Shown: piece by piece, positions 12,609 to 24,357 of the stretch
Position numbering within the stretch: position 1 is the stretch's first letter
Layout of the letters: every line of letters begins with the position of its first letter
NCBI GenBank assembly: GCA_027574665.1
Contig: CM050648.1
Coordinates: 41,635,700-41,699,699, forward strand
Direction: 5' to 3'
DNA length: 64,000 bases
DNA from: Rhynochetos jubatus
Taxonomy: Eukaryota > Chordata > Aves > Eurypygiformes > Rhynochetidae
Translations under genes and position numbers: made by a program
Notes under the pieces: generated by a model
Databases searched by the model: none
Seen by the model: the letters and a program-made list of their open reading frames with translations, nothing else
What the model was told of the DNA's origin: nothing

Positions 12609-15600
12609 ACTTGACGGATGGAGAAGTACAAGTCATGCTTTTGTAGCCTCCAGATGCTCTGTCTGAAGAGGCAGGTGTGAAAACCCGTGGGGAAGGATGC
12701 TCAGCAAAGCAAAGCAGTTTGGTGTGGGTTTGCGGACTATATCGTGCATTGGGTTTCTTCAGCGGTGGTATTTAAAAAAGGATAAAATAATAATAATCAG
12801 AAATAGGAAGGGGACTGACTGCCTCACACCTCAGTTTCCATGATTGATTTTTTTCTCAGACTGTTTTCGGTTCTTATACTCAAGGTGCATATAGAGTATA
12901 CCTTTGTGAGCGTAGGTGAACTAAAGACAAATCCAAATTGATTCATAAAATAACCTAAGTAGTTCTCCCAGGAACTTCTTGGAACCTTTTACATCGTGTT
13001 ACTGTAGTTGTAGCAACTCCATAATGAATAGATAGGAAAAAAGGTTGATTTGTATAGGCATCTGATAACTCTAAACAATTTAGAAGGAACCAGGACCCTG
13101 TGTTCTGCATTCCCTGAACAGAAAGCACAAGGTTGGTACAAATTTATATGCAGCAAGTTTATCTTTGATAGTGTGGCACTCCGTCTCTGCTTTTTAAGAG
13201 AAAAAAAGAAACGTTCTGTACTATTTTGACCTTTTTCCTGAAGATGTAAACCCGTTTAGTTCAGGTAGGTTGTGAATATCAGTGTTTTATTAATCAGTGT
13301 AATTATTTCCATATACCTCTTTAAAAGAAGGCAAAATTTCCTGCTATGTTTTTTAACAGTTACTTCTTGTCCTCGATTTTTGCGTACGGTGTTGAAGATG
13401 CATGCTAGATTTTTCTCTAATGTAGGACTTGTTCATTACTTGGTGTTTGTGCCTGTAGAAGCAGCCTCTTCCTTCAGTACCTGTTTTTTTATTTGGCGCT
13501 TTTTTTTTCCATTAGACAGAATCATACATAAAGAGTTTAACAGAAATAGTAAGTTGATTTGTTGTTTCCATTTATGACATGAGAGCTAAACCAGCAACTT
13601 TTCTACAACCACAGAAATAACTTTCTGTCTTTTTAGGTTGAGGCACGCTCTTTTTTGCAGAAAGCTCTTGAGCCATCCCCAACAGCTTGTGGTTACTTGC
13701 TTTGTGGAAACTTCCACAGAGAGACACCGTTGAACTTGAATCTGTTTAAGCAGGTTTGAAGAGCGTGTGGTGCTTGGAAGCAGAGCAGGGTCTGTAAAAC
13801 TTTACCAAAAAATGTGCTTTGTCAGTCCAGTATACACAGAACAGGATATGGGCCCTTTAATTAAAATATGTGAACTTCTAACTGCAAAAATGTAACCATC
13901 TGTATTGCTCTCTGCACCACTGTGCAGGGTTTGGGAAGGTTAAAATGTACCGGTCATTTGAATTATCAGTAGATAAGATTCCCATCTCTCCTCAAGAAAG
14001 CTAAAATTCTTGACTAATACAAATGTTTTCTGTTCAAAGTTTATTCGTTATAAGCTTAGGCTGTTTAAACTTAATTACTTTCATCTTAATTTTTTTCATC
14101 ATACTGCTATTCAGATTAAAAAGAGGGGTTGTTTTTTTTTTCTTCTGTCAGTAGTGGTGCATGTCTAGATACCTCTTTTAACTTCTAGCTAATGTTCACA
14201 TTTCCACAAGATCTCCTCAGATGTTGCATAACTACAGATACAGACTTTTATTTTGTAAACTTACTGGCAGAGTAGACTGAAACTTAGTCCTACTAGCCTT
14301 TTGGTACGGGTAGTTTTTTTTTAGATTACTGTTTTTCCGAAATTGACACTATTGCTGCTGTATGAAAATGGCTTTTACACATGTAGGTAATACACAAAAC
14401 AACTTAACTTCTGATTTTTAAGTGTAATAAACTACTATATGCTATGACAAATAAGTGAATATGCCCTTTTGGAAAAGGGGCCAATCTATTTTGAAAACGT
14501 TGTTGAGCTTCCAAACCTCAGTAAAGAATAAAAATCTAGATATTTATCAAGGTTTTAGTAATATTTTACAAGAAGACTGCTGCCTTTTTTTCCTTCAGGC
14601 TGATTTAAATAGCTTCAAGCCTAATTAAAAAAAAAAAAGGCAGCTCTTTTGTTTAATCAAGAACGTGGATTGAAATTTAAATATGAGAAATAGCCATAGT
14701 TAGCCTTGTATAAAACCTAATCGTGTCAGAGGTTGAATGCGCAATGTTTAAATAGGCAACTAAGACAATGACTGTGGCAGGTTGTGGTTTTAGATTCAGG
14801 TTGAAATATGTGCAAACTTACCTTGTGAAAATGCGACTGCTTTTGGGTATGATTCTATTCCTTCCTTGCATAAGCTGTGATCGGACTTAGCTTCTGTATG
14901 AGAGATGAAAAATCAGATGTTACATATTGTACAAGGACTTACTTGCGTCTTAGTTGAAAGTACAGAGTAGGAAACAGGAGTATTTTCCTAAATTATTTTT
15001 CCTTAGGAAGATAAGGTACAAAGAGCAGCTTCAGCCTTCCTTTCCTTCCTCCCAGAGGTTGGCTAACATACCTGGTCTTCCACAAGGAATACCTATGCTT
15101 GTTTAGGCCCATTTATATCCCAAATTGCTTTGCTGTGACGGATCGTGGCGATTAGCGCCTTTCACAGTGGGCCCTCACTGGCCCAAACTTGCTTCTTGTG
15201 AAAATGAAGAAAAAGTGAGAGTGAGGTAGCCAGTTAATTACTTCTGGTACAGCCCAAGCTCGTGCAGCTTTCCCACAGCTAAGACCTAGGGCGGTGCTTG
15301 GGGTCTTCCAGTCTGGTTCGAATGGGAGCTGCTTTGATATGAGGATAGGTAATCACCTGGTGCAATAAATGTAACTCTTATGCAGACCAGCAGGTATTCA
15401 AAAGTGTTTGCTTAGTGCACATGTGCCAGTCCTCTTCAATATTTGTTTGCAGAGTGTTAACACCCAGTATATCCTGTTTCTTTGCCTATGTTTACACTCT
15501 GTTTTAAAACACTTTACTGGCTGAAAAACTGGTTTGGTGTCAGCTGTGTAGATGTGACAAGCTTATGCCCAGAGTGGTAGGAAATCACACCATATCCATG

Positions 15601-16035
15601 TCTCGCTGCTGGGTTAGAACATTGTTCTTTACATTCTAGCCTTTTCCATGTAAAACTGCCCTACTGTTTTTAGGGATGCTACTTAAAACAATTGCACGGT
15701 GCAGGTGGGTCCTACAAAAGTATGTCTTTTCTAAAAATCTTAATTAAAAAAAAAATTCATTATATCATTCTAGCTCCAAACAAGGGAAGTAAGAGAATGA
15801 GGTGTTTTAGCATTGGTTTTCCAATGGTGGATCTTTCGAGTGGCTATTACGATTAAGGTAATCGCAAGTGAAATTATTCTAAAGCTGTATGTATTTTCTC
15901 TTTTTTGTTCTGCTAAAGAGTGGATGGTAGCATAGATGATACATTGTACTGTACCAAGTGTCCTAACTTTCATTCCTTGAATGAATGTTTTCTAAATAAA
16001 TGGGCACAGAAATAAAAGAGTTGAATATTGTACTT
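12609..16035 (+). other. BPNT2: Probable BPNT2 3' untranslated region
   Basis: This 3.4-kb AT-rich stretch directly follows the stop codon, with no good open frame and no mobile element. AATAAA occurs at 14426, 14527, 15364, 15995 and 16011. The last two are 16 bases apart and are followed near 16040 by a GT-rich stretch (TGGTTTTGAGTTT), as expected around a main cleavage site. I placed the 3' end near 16035 on that basis; the earlier signals could give shorter isoforms. Several ATTTA-type AU-rich stretches occur. The end point is inferred, not observed. Confidence 0.55.
15995..16016 (+). terminator. Tandem AATAAA polyadenylation signals
   Basis: There are two AATAAA hexamers, at 15995-16000 and 16011-16016. 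A GT-rich element follows from about 16040. This is the best candidate for the main poly(A) site of BPNT2; the cleavage site itself is inferred. Confidence 0.5.
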
Positions 16036-18547
16036 AACTGGTTTTGAGTTTAACCTATTTGCTGGACTATTTCAGATGGACTTATATAAGCTGTTTGTTC
16101 TGATCTACAGAGTGTGTAATAATAACAGAAATAATTAGCAGAGATTGTTTTCTTGGTTGGTGAATTAATCATATAGGTGACGCTGCAAGATCATCCAGTG
16201 ATGTTTCATATCTCTGCTTTCACTTCATGGTCATTGGAGTGGAAAGGTTTTCTAATTGGCTTTAAGAGTGAGAAGAGATTTTTCTTTTTTAAATGGCCAC
16301 TGGTTGGAGATCAGGGATATGGAGAGGAGTCAGCACTGGAGTTCTTCTCTGCTTTGGTTTTATAACGAAACATATCCCGACATCTTCATAGCATCCTGTT
16401 ATCCGCTGGAGTTGTACAACAGCATTGCAATACTGTATCCCCCTGGTTTAACAGTGTAAAACAAGGAGTCTGCATCCCCCAAGAACAGTGCCATGAGGAG
16501 TGACCGAGTGTTGTGCTGGGCCTTGTCTGTGCTGTGCCAACGGAGGCTGGCTGCCTCACTGTCTCATGAATGTTGTTCTAGGTGCAGTTTCTCTGATGGC
16601 AAAACTGCTTTTCTAGGTTACTGTCTCCCCACTTATGCCCAACCCCTTTGTGGATCTGTTTTCCAAAGTAAACTAGGGAAGTGAAGAGAAAAGGAGTACA
16701 TGGCTATGGTGGAGAAATTGTAGCAGAGAACACTTATTTCCATGTCTTGATTTTTATATTTCATTGATAGTTTCATTTCTCTTGTCCTTCAGGCATAAGG
16801 CAACCATACAGTTAAGACTCGCTGGACTACAGATAAATGGCCGTGAGATTTTTAAGTCCAGGCAAGGCGATGCTTTGTTGTAGAGATTTAGGCCCTTTCA
16901 CACAAACAATTGCAGATTTGATTTTTGCCAAAATATCATGCATAGTCTTATCTTCTGACCTGCTATCCTCAGTGCTGAAACTACATTATGTTCACTCCAC
17001 TGTAATGTAACTTGCTGAGTTGAGACTGTGGTAACTGAGGACTCAAAGATGCTTGACTTTTGAACCATACCTGTATGGCAGCTCTTACAATGAAGTGCTA
17101 GCACATGCTGCAGGGGTCTTCCTGGCCCACTAACAGGTCTGGTTGAGAAGCTGTTGAAGCCTTATGCTTCATGGTTTTCAGATGACACACCAGTTCTGCC
17201 AGCTCTTCTGAGAGAGGTTTGGAAGTGCTCATCCAATTTCCTTCTGAGGCTCTCTCTGGAGCCAGTAGTTAGCAGCCACATTTCCCTCTTTACTATTCCT
17301 CATCTCTGTTTCTTCCTGATCCTTGCATCTTTCTTAGTCCATATGGACAAGAAAAATGAGAGGTGGAGACACTCCCAGAATGAGAGGGCCAGAGCAGCAA
17401 TCTATCCAGTTTATCCTGAAGCTGTTAGTGTTTGAGACCAAGGTCTAAGGTGCTGATCCTATACAAAAAGTGTGAGGGATGCCAACAAGATAAAGGCAAC
17501 TTGAAGAGAAGTTTGTGTGATTGGTGTTACTGTTCATGCAGAAGAGGGAAGTGGACTAAGGAGAAGTTAAACTCTCAGGAAAACGGCAAATGTTGCAAGC
17601 AATTCAGCATTTCTGTTCCTCTGGGTACAGAACTTCATTGCTTGTGAAAGAGACTCCATCGACCCTCTGTGAAAGGCCTGATTTTGCTGAAGTCAGTAGC
17701 AGCACTCCCACTAAACTCAATGTGAGCAGAAGCAAGCCAGATAAAACACAAACAGTAAATATAAGTTCTGAAGAGCTTAAATTTTTCTTTAAAAAAAGGA
17801 AAGCTTTTTCCAGTAGAGCAAACTACCTGGGTTGTGTTAATCTCGCCTCTGGCAGCTTCAGTCTGCATGACTAGAGAACTTGGAAATATCATCCCAATGT
17901 CTCGAGGTTCTAAGTATTTCAGGGTTTTTTTCATAGTCTACAGCTGATAAAGCCTGCTTTCAGATAATATTGTTTTCAACCCCAATTATTCCTTATTTGT
18001 AATTCACTTTTTTTTTCTCCCCAAAGGACCAGCAACACTGGCATTTTTCCTGTTGTCCCACGAAATTGTATTAACATTTTCTAATTGTGTGCCAAATTGA
18101 AATATTCCCATAAATAAACTCTGAACGTACTGGTCTGTGAAGGTGTTTTCCTGTATCTTGTCTTTCTGTTGGCTATTTGTTGTTTCTTCATGCACATACT
18201 TTTTTTCTGGTAATGCATGTGCTACATCCATCATGTATGCATGACTTTCTGTCTGCCTGAGGGATTATGATTATTGTCAGGTCCAGCCGAGTTCATGCTA
18301 AATATAATTCAAGAGCTCTACTGGTTTTTTTCATATGTGAGTTTTATTGTGAAAGTTGATGGATCTGTGTGATGGAAAATAGGTGCTTAGAAATCCCCCA
18401 TAAAGTATTGATACTTGGATCTGAAGTTTTCCTTCCAACATCATCTCCAGGACTCAATTATGTTACTTCATTCTACTAGAATCTCCTGTTTCCATGAGAA
18501 CAGTAGTAGTAGAGTAGTAACTGTACTGTTACTAGCCCTTTTTCTAA
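16036..18547. other. Intergenic, nothing recognised
   Basis: This is AT-rich DNA beyond the inferred BPNT2 poly(A) site. Short open frames at 16177-16684 and 17154-17934 overlap one another in several frames and resemble no family. I see no RNA gene, long repeat or mobile element. Confidence 0.6.
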
Positions 18548-19225
18548 TCATAGAATCACAGAATGGTTTGGTTGGAAGGGACCTTAAAGACCATCTAGTT
18601 CCAAGCCCCCTGCCATGGGCAGGGACACCCTCCACTAGACCAGGTTGCTCAAAGCCTCATCCAGCCTGGCCTTGGACACTGCCAGGGATGGGGCACCCAC
18701 AGCTTCTCTGGGCAACCTGTGCCAGTGCCTCACCACCCTCTCCAGGAAGAATTTCTTCTTGACATCCGATGTAAATCTACCTTCTTTCAGTGTAAAGCTG
18801 TTACCCTTTGTTATGTTGCTACATGTGCTTGCTAAAAAGTCCCTCTCCAGCTTCCTTGTCGGCCCCTTCAGGTACCAGAAGGCTGCAATAAGGTCTCCCA
18901 AAAGCCTTCTCTTCTCCAGGCTGTACAAGCCCAACTCTCTCAGCCTGTCATGGCAGAGGTGCTCCAGCCCTCTGAGCATCTTTGTGGCCTCCTCTGGACT
19001 CGCTCCAACTGGTCAATATCCTTCTTATGCTGAGGGCTCCACAGCTGGACACAGTACTCCAGGCAGGGTCTGACAAAGAGCAGAGTAGAGGGGGAGAATC
19101 ACCTCCCTCGACCTGTTGGTCACACTTCTCCTGATACAGCGCAGAATACGGTTGGCTTTCTGTGCTGCCAGCGCACACTGCTGGATCATATTCAGCATGC
19201 CACTCTTCATAAGTGAAACCACAGG
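18548..19225 (-). mobile_element. CR1 LINE, longest copy, with decayed ORF2 C-terminus
   Basis: This antisense CR1 of about 680 bp begins TCATAGAATCACAGAATGG at its 3' end. Beyond the untranslated tail it keeps the C-terminal part of the ORF2 reverse-transcriptase protein. On the minus strand, frames at 18635-18979 ([31 protein letters not shown]) and 19025-19222 ([23 protein letters not shown]) are successive blocks of that protein but lie in different frames. A base is missing at the 'cagaggagg-ccacaaag' site near 18988, and an in-frame TGA lies just upstream of the first block. The element is 5'-truncated and dead. Confidence 0.93.
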
Positions 19226-19410
19226 ACAAGTTGAAAAATGTTTTAGTGTCCCACATCAATATGGCATTTTGGGCTGATCTTTGAGTGTTGAAATATGGTT
19301 GTTATCACCCCTACCAGTATGTGCAAGAGTGGATGTACAATGAAGTCACATACCATGCTGGCAAGGCTGGCTTAGATGCGCTTTACTGATTCTCATTTTT
19401 CCACAGGTAT

Positions 19411-19637
19411 GAAAGTTGGACATCAGGAAGAAGTTCTTCACAGAGAGGGTGGTGAGGCTCTGGAACAGGTTACCCAGAGAAGTTGTGGGTGCCCCATCCC
19501 TGGCAGTGTTCAAGGCCAGGCTGGATGAGGCTTTGAGCAACCTGGTCTAGTGGAGGATGTCCCTTCTCATGGCAGGGGGTTGGAACTAGATGATCTTTAA
19601 GGTCCCTTCCCATTCAAACCTTTCTGTGATTGTATGA
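19411..19637 (+). mobile_element. CR1 LINE 3' tail, sense
   Basis: A sense-strand CR1 tail of about 227 bp. It runs from the 'ggacatcaggaagaagttctt' block through 'ctggaacaggttacccagag' and 'ggcagggggttggaactaga' to the terminal 'ttctgtgattgtatga'. It lies about 185 bp from the antisense copy at 18548-19225, with the two 5' ends facing each other. Confidence 0.92.
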
Positions 19638-22600
19638 ACTTGCCAGGTAGCCTCTGTGCCAGCACAGTCCAGTCAGTATTCACAACAGCTACGTTTTAGT
19701 GTGCTTAAAATTGTTCGCTGGCACTAACACTGATTGTACGTACTACTAAACACTTTCAGACTCCCCAGCAGTGTGGCTGCGTGTGGACTTCTCATTGAGA
19801 AGTGTCCTGGGATCATGCAGACCTACTGAACTGTCCCTGGGAAAATGTTTGGGATGGAGCTGGTCTGCTTAAGCCAAAAACATGCTAAGGGTCATGCTGT
19901 AGTACTGACCAGCGAGCTGTGGACTCCAGGATTGTTCTCGGCTGTATAACTGACTTGTATGGAATAGGTAGTACATGCCACAGGAGCTATAAATGGATGC
20001 TTTGAAAACTCTTGTTGATTATATGTGATCTGACCGGATAATTAGTGTGGTGTATTTGGCAGTGATTTGGAGAGAAGTGTCTGTTACGATGCTCTGAAGA
20101 GCATTTTGGGGAAAGACCAACTAGAAGAACAGGGGTTCTTCCCATTTTGCACAGTGCGTGCGTCTGCAAAAATGGATATTTGCATTTATCAGTGACATTG
20201 ACGTTTTCCCAACTGCCTTTTATAGTGCTGCACCAACTTGGGCAGCCCAAGTGGCAGGCTTGTCTGAGGAAAGCATAGCGTGTGTCTCGTTGCTGTTTCA
20301 CGTGACTAACGGCTTGACCCGCAGGTTCCTATGGCCGGTTTGGGAACCTTGCTGCACTGGAGATACTGCCTTTTCAAGTACACTGATTAGGAGACAGCAA
20401 AACTGCACTTCACTGTGGGTTGTGTTGCAGCACGTGAGGGGCAAAAGCACAAGTGTGGTGACACTGGGGCTGCAAAGGAGATTGCAGAAGTTGACTAAAC
20501 ACGTTAATAGTTGGTAGCTGGCTTGCTGAAAGCGACTTTATCCTTTGGGAGGCCTGGAGGATTGAGTTGTAGGCTAATGTCTACTCTCTGCAGTCAGCCA
20601 TTTACATGGGGCTCTCAAGCTTGCACTTCTCCCATTCGAGCTGTCACCGCGGTGTGGCGGAAGAGTTGGGTCGCTAGCAGAGCTTCTTCCAGGCTCCGAG
20701 CGCTACCATGTTTTGCTGGTACCACATCAGATTCAACCCGTGCATGGACCTGGAGAAGGCACCCACTGGTCACCAGCACTGGTCCCACTGCCAGCCTCCA
20801 GCCTCATCTCTGACCAGGGCTCAGCTTTGCCTGAGTTACAGAACCGGCTCTGGGGCCGGCGTTTTTGCAGGCTGCCGTGTTCAGAACAGTGGGATATATA
20901 ACAAGCATAACGCTGTGTACAAAAACTAAACAGCTGGCAGCAGCATCCTGCTCCTCAACAACATAAAACCGAGTTACGGCTCCCTTTTGTCTGTTGGATT
21001 AGCTCCGTGCATACATTGTGTTCTACACTGTCTTGTTTGCATCTTCTTGCAGGTGGTCATGTTGTCTACATGCTATTCATAAATGCAGGCTAAAAGCAGA
21101 AAAAGTACCGTAAGTTCTGTCCAAAGTGGCCACGCCTGAGAGCAATTTGCACATTTCTTTCTCTGTGCAACAGTGAGAATGTCCTGGGCAGACTCCTCAC
21201 CTGTTGGCACACAGACATCCTGCACGCTAGTCTAACGTCTGAGCGCTTTCTAGTTGTGGTCTCCAACTCCAAACGTCTGTTTGTTTGTAGTGGTACAATA
21301 ATGAAACCCTTTTTCAGGATAACACGGCACAGCATTGATTTAACTTGGTCTGGCCCCTAGCTCTGTTACTTTAAGGCATTCTAAGCATATCCATCAGCCA
21401 TAGAGGAGAGCTTCTCATCACCGGGGCAAGGGTTGAACTCCTACTGCAGAGGATGGAAGCTTGACCTGGTGAGTACAGAGGTCGTGAAAGCACGGTCAGG
21501 CAGCTGGGAAGGGGCTTTGGGGATGCTTTGCACTCGGGTCAGATGAACTGCAGTGTGTGCCCATCACCTCTGCTATGGGCCTAGACTTGATGATGCTTTA
21601 CTTGTCACTCATCTTAAGCAAAATGACTCCAAATTACAGGAATTCTTCCAAATTAAGAGGTATGATCTAAAGGAAAAGCAAACGAGTGTTGTGCTAACAT
21701 GTAATGATTTTCTTAGGGCAATTGACTGATGTAAAACTACACAGATTTGGGTTTTGCATTTTAAAACCACCCATTTTACTTCCAAAGGGAACTCTATTTA
21801 TTGTAGACTTAAGAATGCATTGAGGTTGCACTCCTCTCACCTGAACTTCACCCAGAGAGCAAGTAACTCGGTGCACTCTAACAGGGAATGGTGTTCAACT
21901 AAAATAAGTAAAAGGGATCAAATACATATGAACTCTACTAGAGAAAGGGCAAGTGTTTTAACCTACTTCCCTTAATTTTCTGAAATCTTTGTACATGAAT
22001 CTGTTTGAAACAGTTGCATCAGCAGCAAAGATTTTCAATTATTTTATCAAAGTCCCTCTTGTATGTTGTGTTTCCTACAGGACTGAACTGACACAGATCT
22101 TGCTATTCTGATAGGATCCTAATCTTATAGCAGTAGTTTTATGCAGGTAGAACAATGGCTTTTGTAACATAAATTGCACTCCATCCTAATAGATCTAGAC
22201 CAAGAAAATTACGTATGCCAGAATAACTTTTAGCACTGACGCTTGGATCTTTAATACTGGAGGACTTTGCAGGGAGGGTAATAAAAATCAGTGGCCAGTA
22301 GAGGGCTCTGTCTTTTCATGAATGCCCTGAGGAGCCAGAAAGATTTCGAGGGCTGGATTTATTTGGCTGTTTCACTTTTTGGCCTTAGTTAAGTGGGCAT
22401 CCACAGAGTTCCAGGGTCTGATCCAGAGGGATGCACTGAACTGTTGCTGTGCTGTTTGGCAGCTTGTTGTTATTTCTAACACATGCTCTCTCTTGTATTT
22501 TTAATTTGATTTCATATTGCAGTAGAAGTGCCTACTTCCATCCAGCTACCAGCAATTTACTTTCTGTTCAGTAGCTCTTTTCAGGCTCCTTAAAATTTGA

Positions 22601-23729
22601 CCTGTGAATTCACAGACATCTGTAACTGGAGCTTGAATGTCACCGTGGGAACCTCCCATGAAGATGTCTGTGCACACGCTCATTGCCTACAAGCTTTGCT
22701 TCTGTGAGTCATGAGAATAAGGTCAATTGTGACATCCGTACATCCAAGCTTTGTGAGGCTTTTTAAGTACCTAACCACTCCCCTGGCCACTTCAAGTTAA
22801 TTGTTTATGTCTGATGTTGTTAGAGGAGTGACTCCTCCTCTTCCATCAGTTCAAAAACTTCTACATTTCAGTCTCATGGAAATTATATCTTTATTCCTAC
22901 ACACCATCAGCATGACTTGATGTCCCTCTGTAAACCCTCCCCCCTCCCCTTTTTTTTGTTTGGGCTTCTTTCTTAAAACCTAGGTGTTCCCTCACCAGAT
23001 GAATTTTGACCGGTTTAGTTTAACAAATCAAGAAGACTACTCTGTTGCTTAAGCAAACAGATGCTAATTTGGGAGTTGTCGTCTATGTGTGCAAATAATT
23101 CCTTCTGTTAGTTATATATAGCTGCATATTTAAGTACAGTACTTCAAAATAATATGAAAACTAAGTTCCTTAGCTACTGTGGGAGATGAGGGAGAATTAA
23201 AAAAAAAAAGAAACGTAGTGTTATGTTTTGTTTTTTTAAAAAAAGCATTTTCTGGTTGTTTGGACAGCCATTCTCAGTATAAATTGAAATGCTTTGAACG
23301 ACTGAGTCTGTGTTCATCGCAAGCGCTTTCTACAACCCTACCTGAACACAGGACTGGGCTGAGCTTTGCTGTGTGTCTGTCTTGTGATTGCAGGGCTGGG
23401 CTGGGGGCGGTGGTTTGTCATCCTATCCATTAATTAGGGTCATCAGAGAAAAGTAATTAGTGAGAAACACCGTCTGGGTTCTATTTCCATGTCTTGTATT
23501 TTCACCTGTAGAAGTTGCATTAGTCCTGTGGAAAATAACTCCCCGGTGAGGGGTCGGTTACGACAATGACTGCTGCTGCCTTCAGCTTGGCACGGTTTCT
23601 GTCGGGAAGAGAGGTGCAATTTTCCTCAGGCCACATCTGCTGAGTCACTAGAAAAGGAAAATGAGAACATTTACCACCCAATTTTGAAACTCCACACTTG
23701 AGATTCAGCCTTCTTATTAAAATTGCAGT
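19638..23729. other. Intergenic, nothing coding recognised
   Basis: Several short open frames occur (the longest at 20158-20517 and 20511-20813), but they overlap in different frames and match nothing I know. A small GC- and CpG-rich patch lies near 20620-20720, followed by a TATATA stretch near 20892. The rest is AT-rich and featureless. Confidence 0.55.
23725..23729. repeat. Target-site duplication, left copy (GCAGT)
   Basis: Five bases directly before the LTR TGTC terminus, identical to those at 24353-24357. Confidence 0.8.
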
Positions 23730-24352
23730 TGTCTTAGCTTTGCACCAGCTAGTCTATATGTTTTGCTTCACCCCATAGCACATCAAGCTGGAGAGGTGGT
23801 GCCAGCCCAGGACCTGCAGCACTGCAGGACCGGCAGGGAGGGCGTGGGGATATGGGTGGAAAGGCTTGTGGTTGGACACGACCCTGGGAAGGGGAAGGGT
23901 CTGAGGGGGCTTCCGGCTGAGGGGGCTGGGGGTTTGTTTGTTGTGGGACCTCGTGGCGAGTGGTTGGTGCTCCGGGCAGAGCCAGCATCTTGCCGGGCAG
24001 ATCGGTCTAGGAGTCGGGGTTTGAAAGGTTTTTTTCCTCTCTCTTACTCTCTTGGCCCCTGGGCGGTTTCGTGATGGGGGGTTCCTCCCTTCGGGTGGGT
24101 TTTCTTTCCTTTTTTCCCTTCTTGGGGTGGGATCCTGTATCATTTGTTGTACCCTCTTCCTCCATTCCTTAAATCACTCATTAGCACTAGCATTGTTAGT
24201 AACTCCCTAAGTTTCATTTATATAATTAAATGGTTCTTATCTCAACTCCTACGGGCTTTTCTCGGTTTGTTCCTCCGACCCTTCCTCACCGGGGGGTGGG
24301 GTGGGGGGTGGAGGGTGGAGTGGTAGAGCAGGCTTGTCGTGAAACTACGACA
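23730..24352 (+). mobile_element. Solo LTR of a bird endogenous retrovirus, 623 bp
   Basis: The element starts TGTCTTAG and ends CTACGACA, giving TGTC..GACA termini, and is flanked by the same five bases on each side (GCAGT at 23725-23729 and 24353-24357). It is much more GC-rich than its surroundings. Near its 3' end, ATTAAA (24225-24230) followed by 'tggttcttatctcaact' looks like the poly(A) signal and R/U5 start. The same motif occurs reverse-complemented in the LTR at 47909-48492 (16 of 20 bases shared), which sets the + orientation. No internal viral sequence flanks it, so it is a recombined solo LTR. A 5-bp duplication and the R/U5 motif suggest the ERV-L-like group, but the family is inferred. 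Confidence 0.8.
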
Positions 24353-24357
24353 GCAGT
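24353..24357. repeat. Target-site duplication, right copy (GCAGT)
   Basis: Five bases directly after the LTR GACA terminus, identical to those at 23725-23729. Confidence 0.8.

Noticed and set aside
18645-19073. A 142-codon + strand frame
   Set aside because: It is the antisense reading of the CR1 element at 18548-19225; the coding remnant of CR1 is on the minus strand.
20158-20813. Two adjacent + strand frames of 119 and 100 codons
   Set aside because: They overlap in different frames, neither resembles a known protein, and no splice sites join them convincingly.
23754-24143. A 129-codon proline-rich minus-strand frame and overlapping frames on both strands
   Set aside because: These fall inside the GC-rich solo LTR, which has few stop codons because of its composition, not because it codes.
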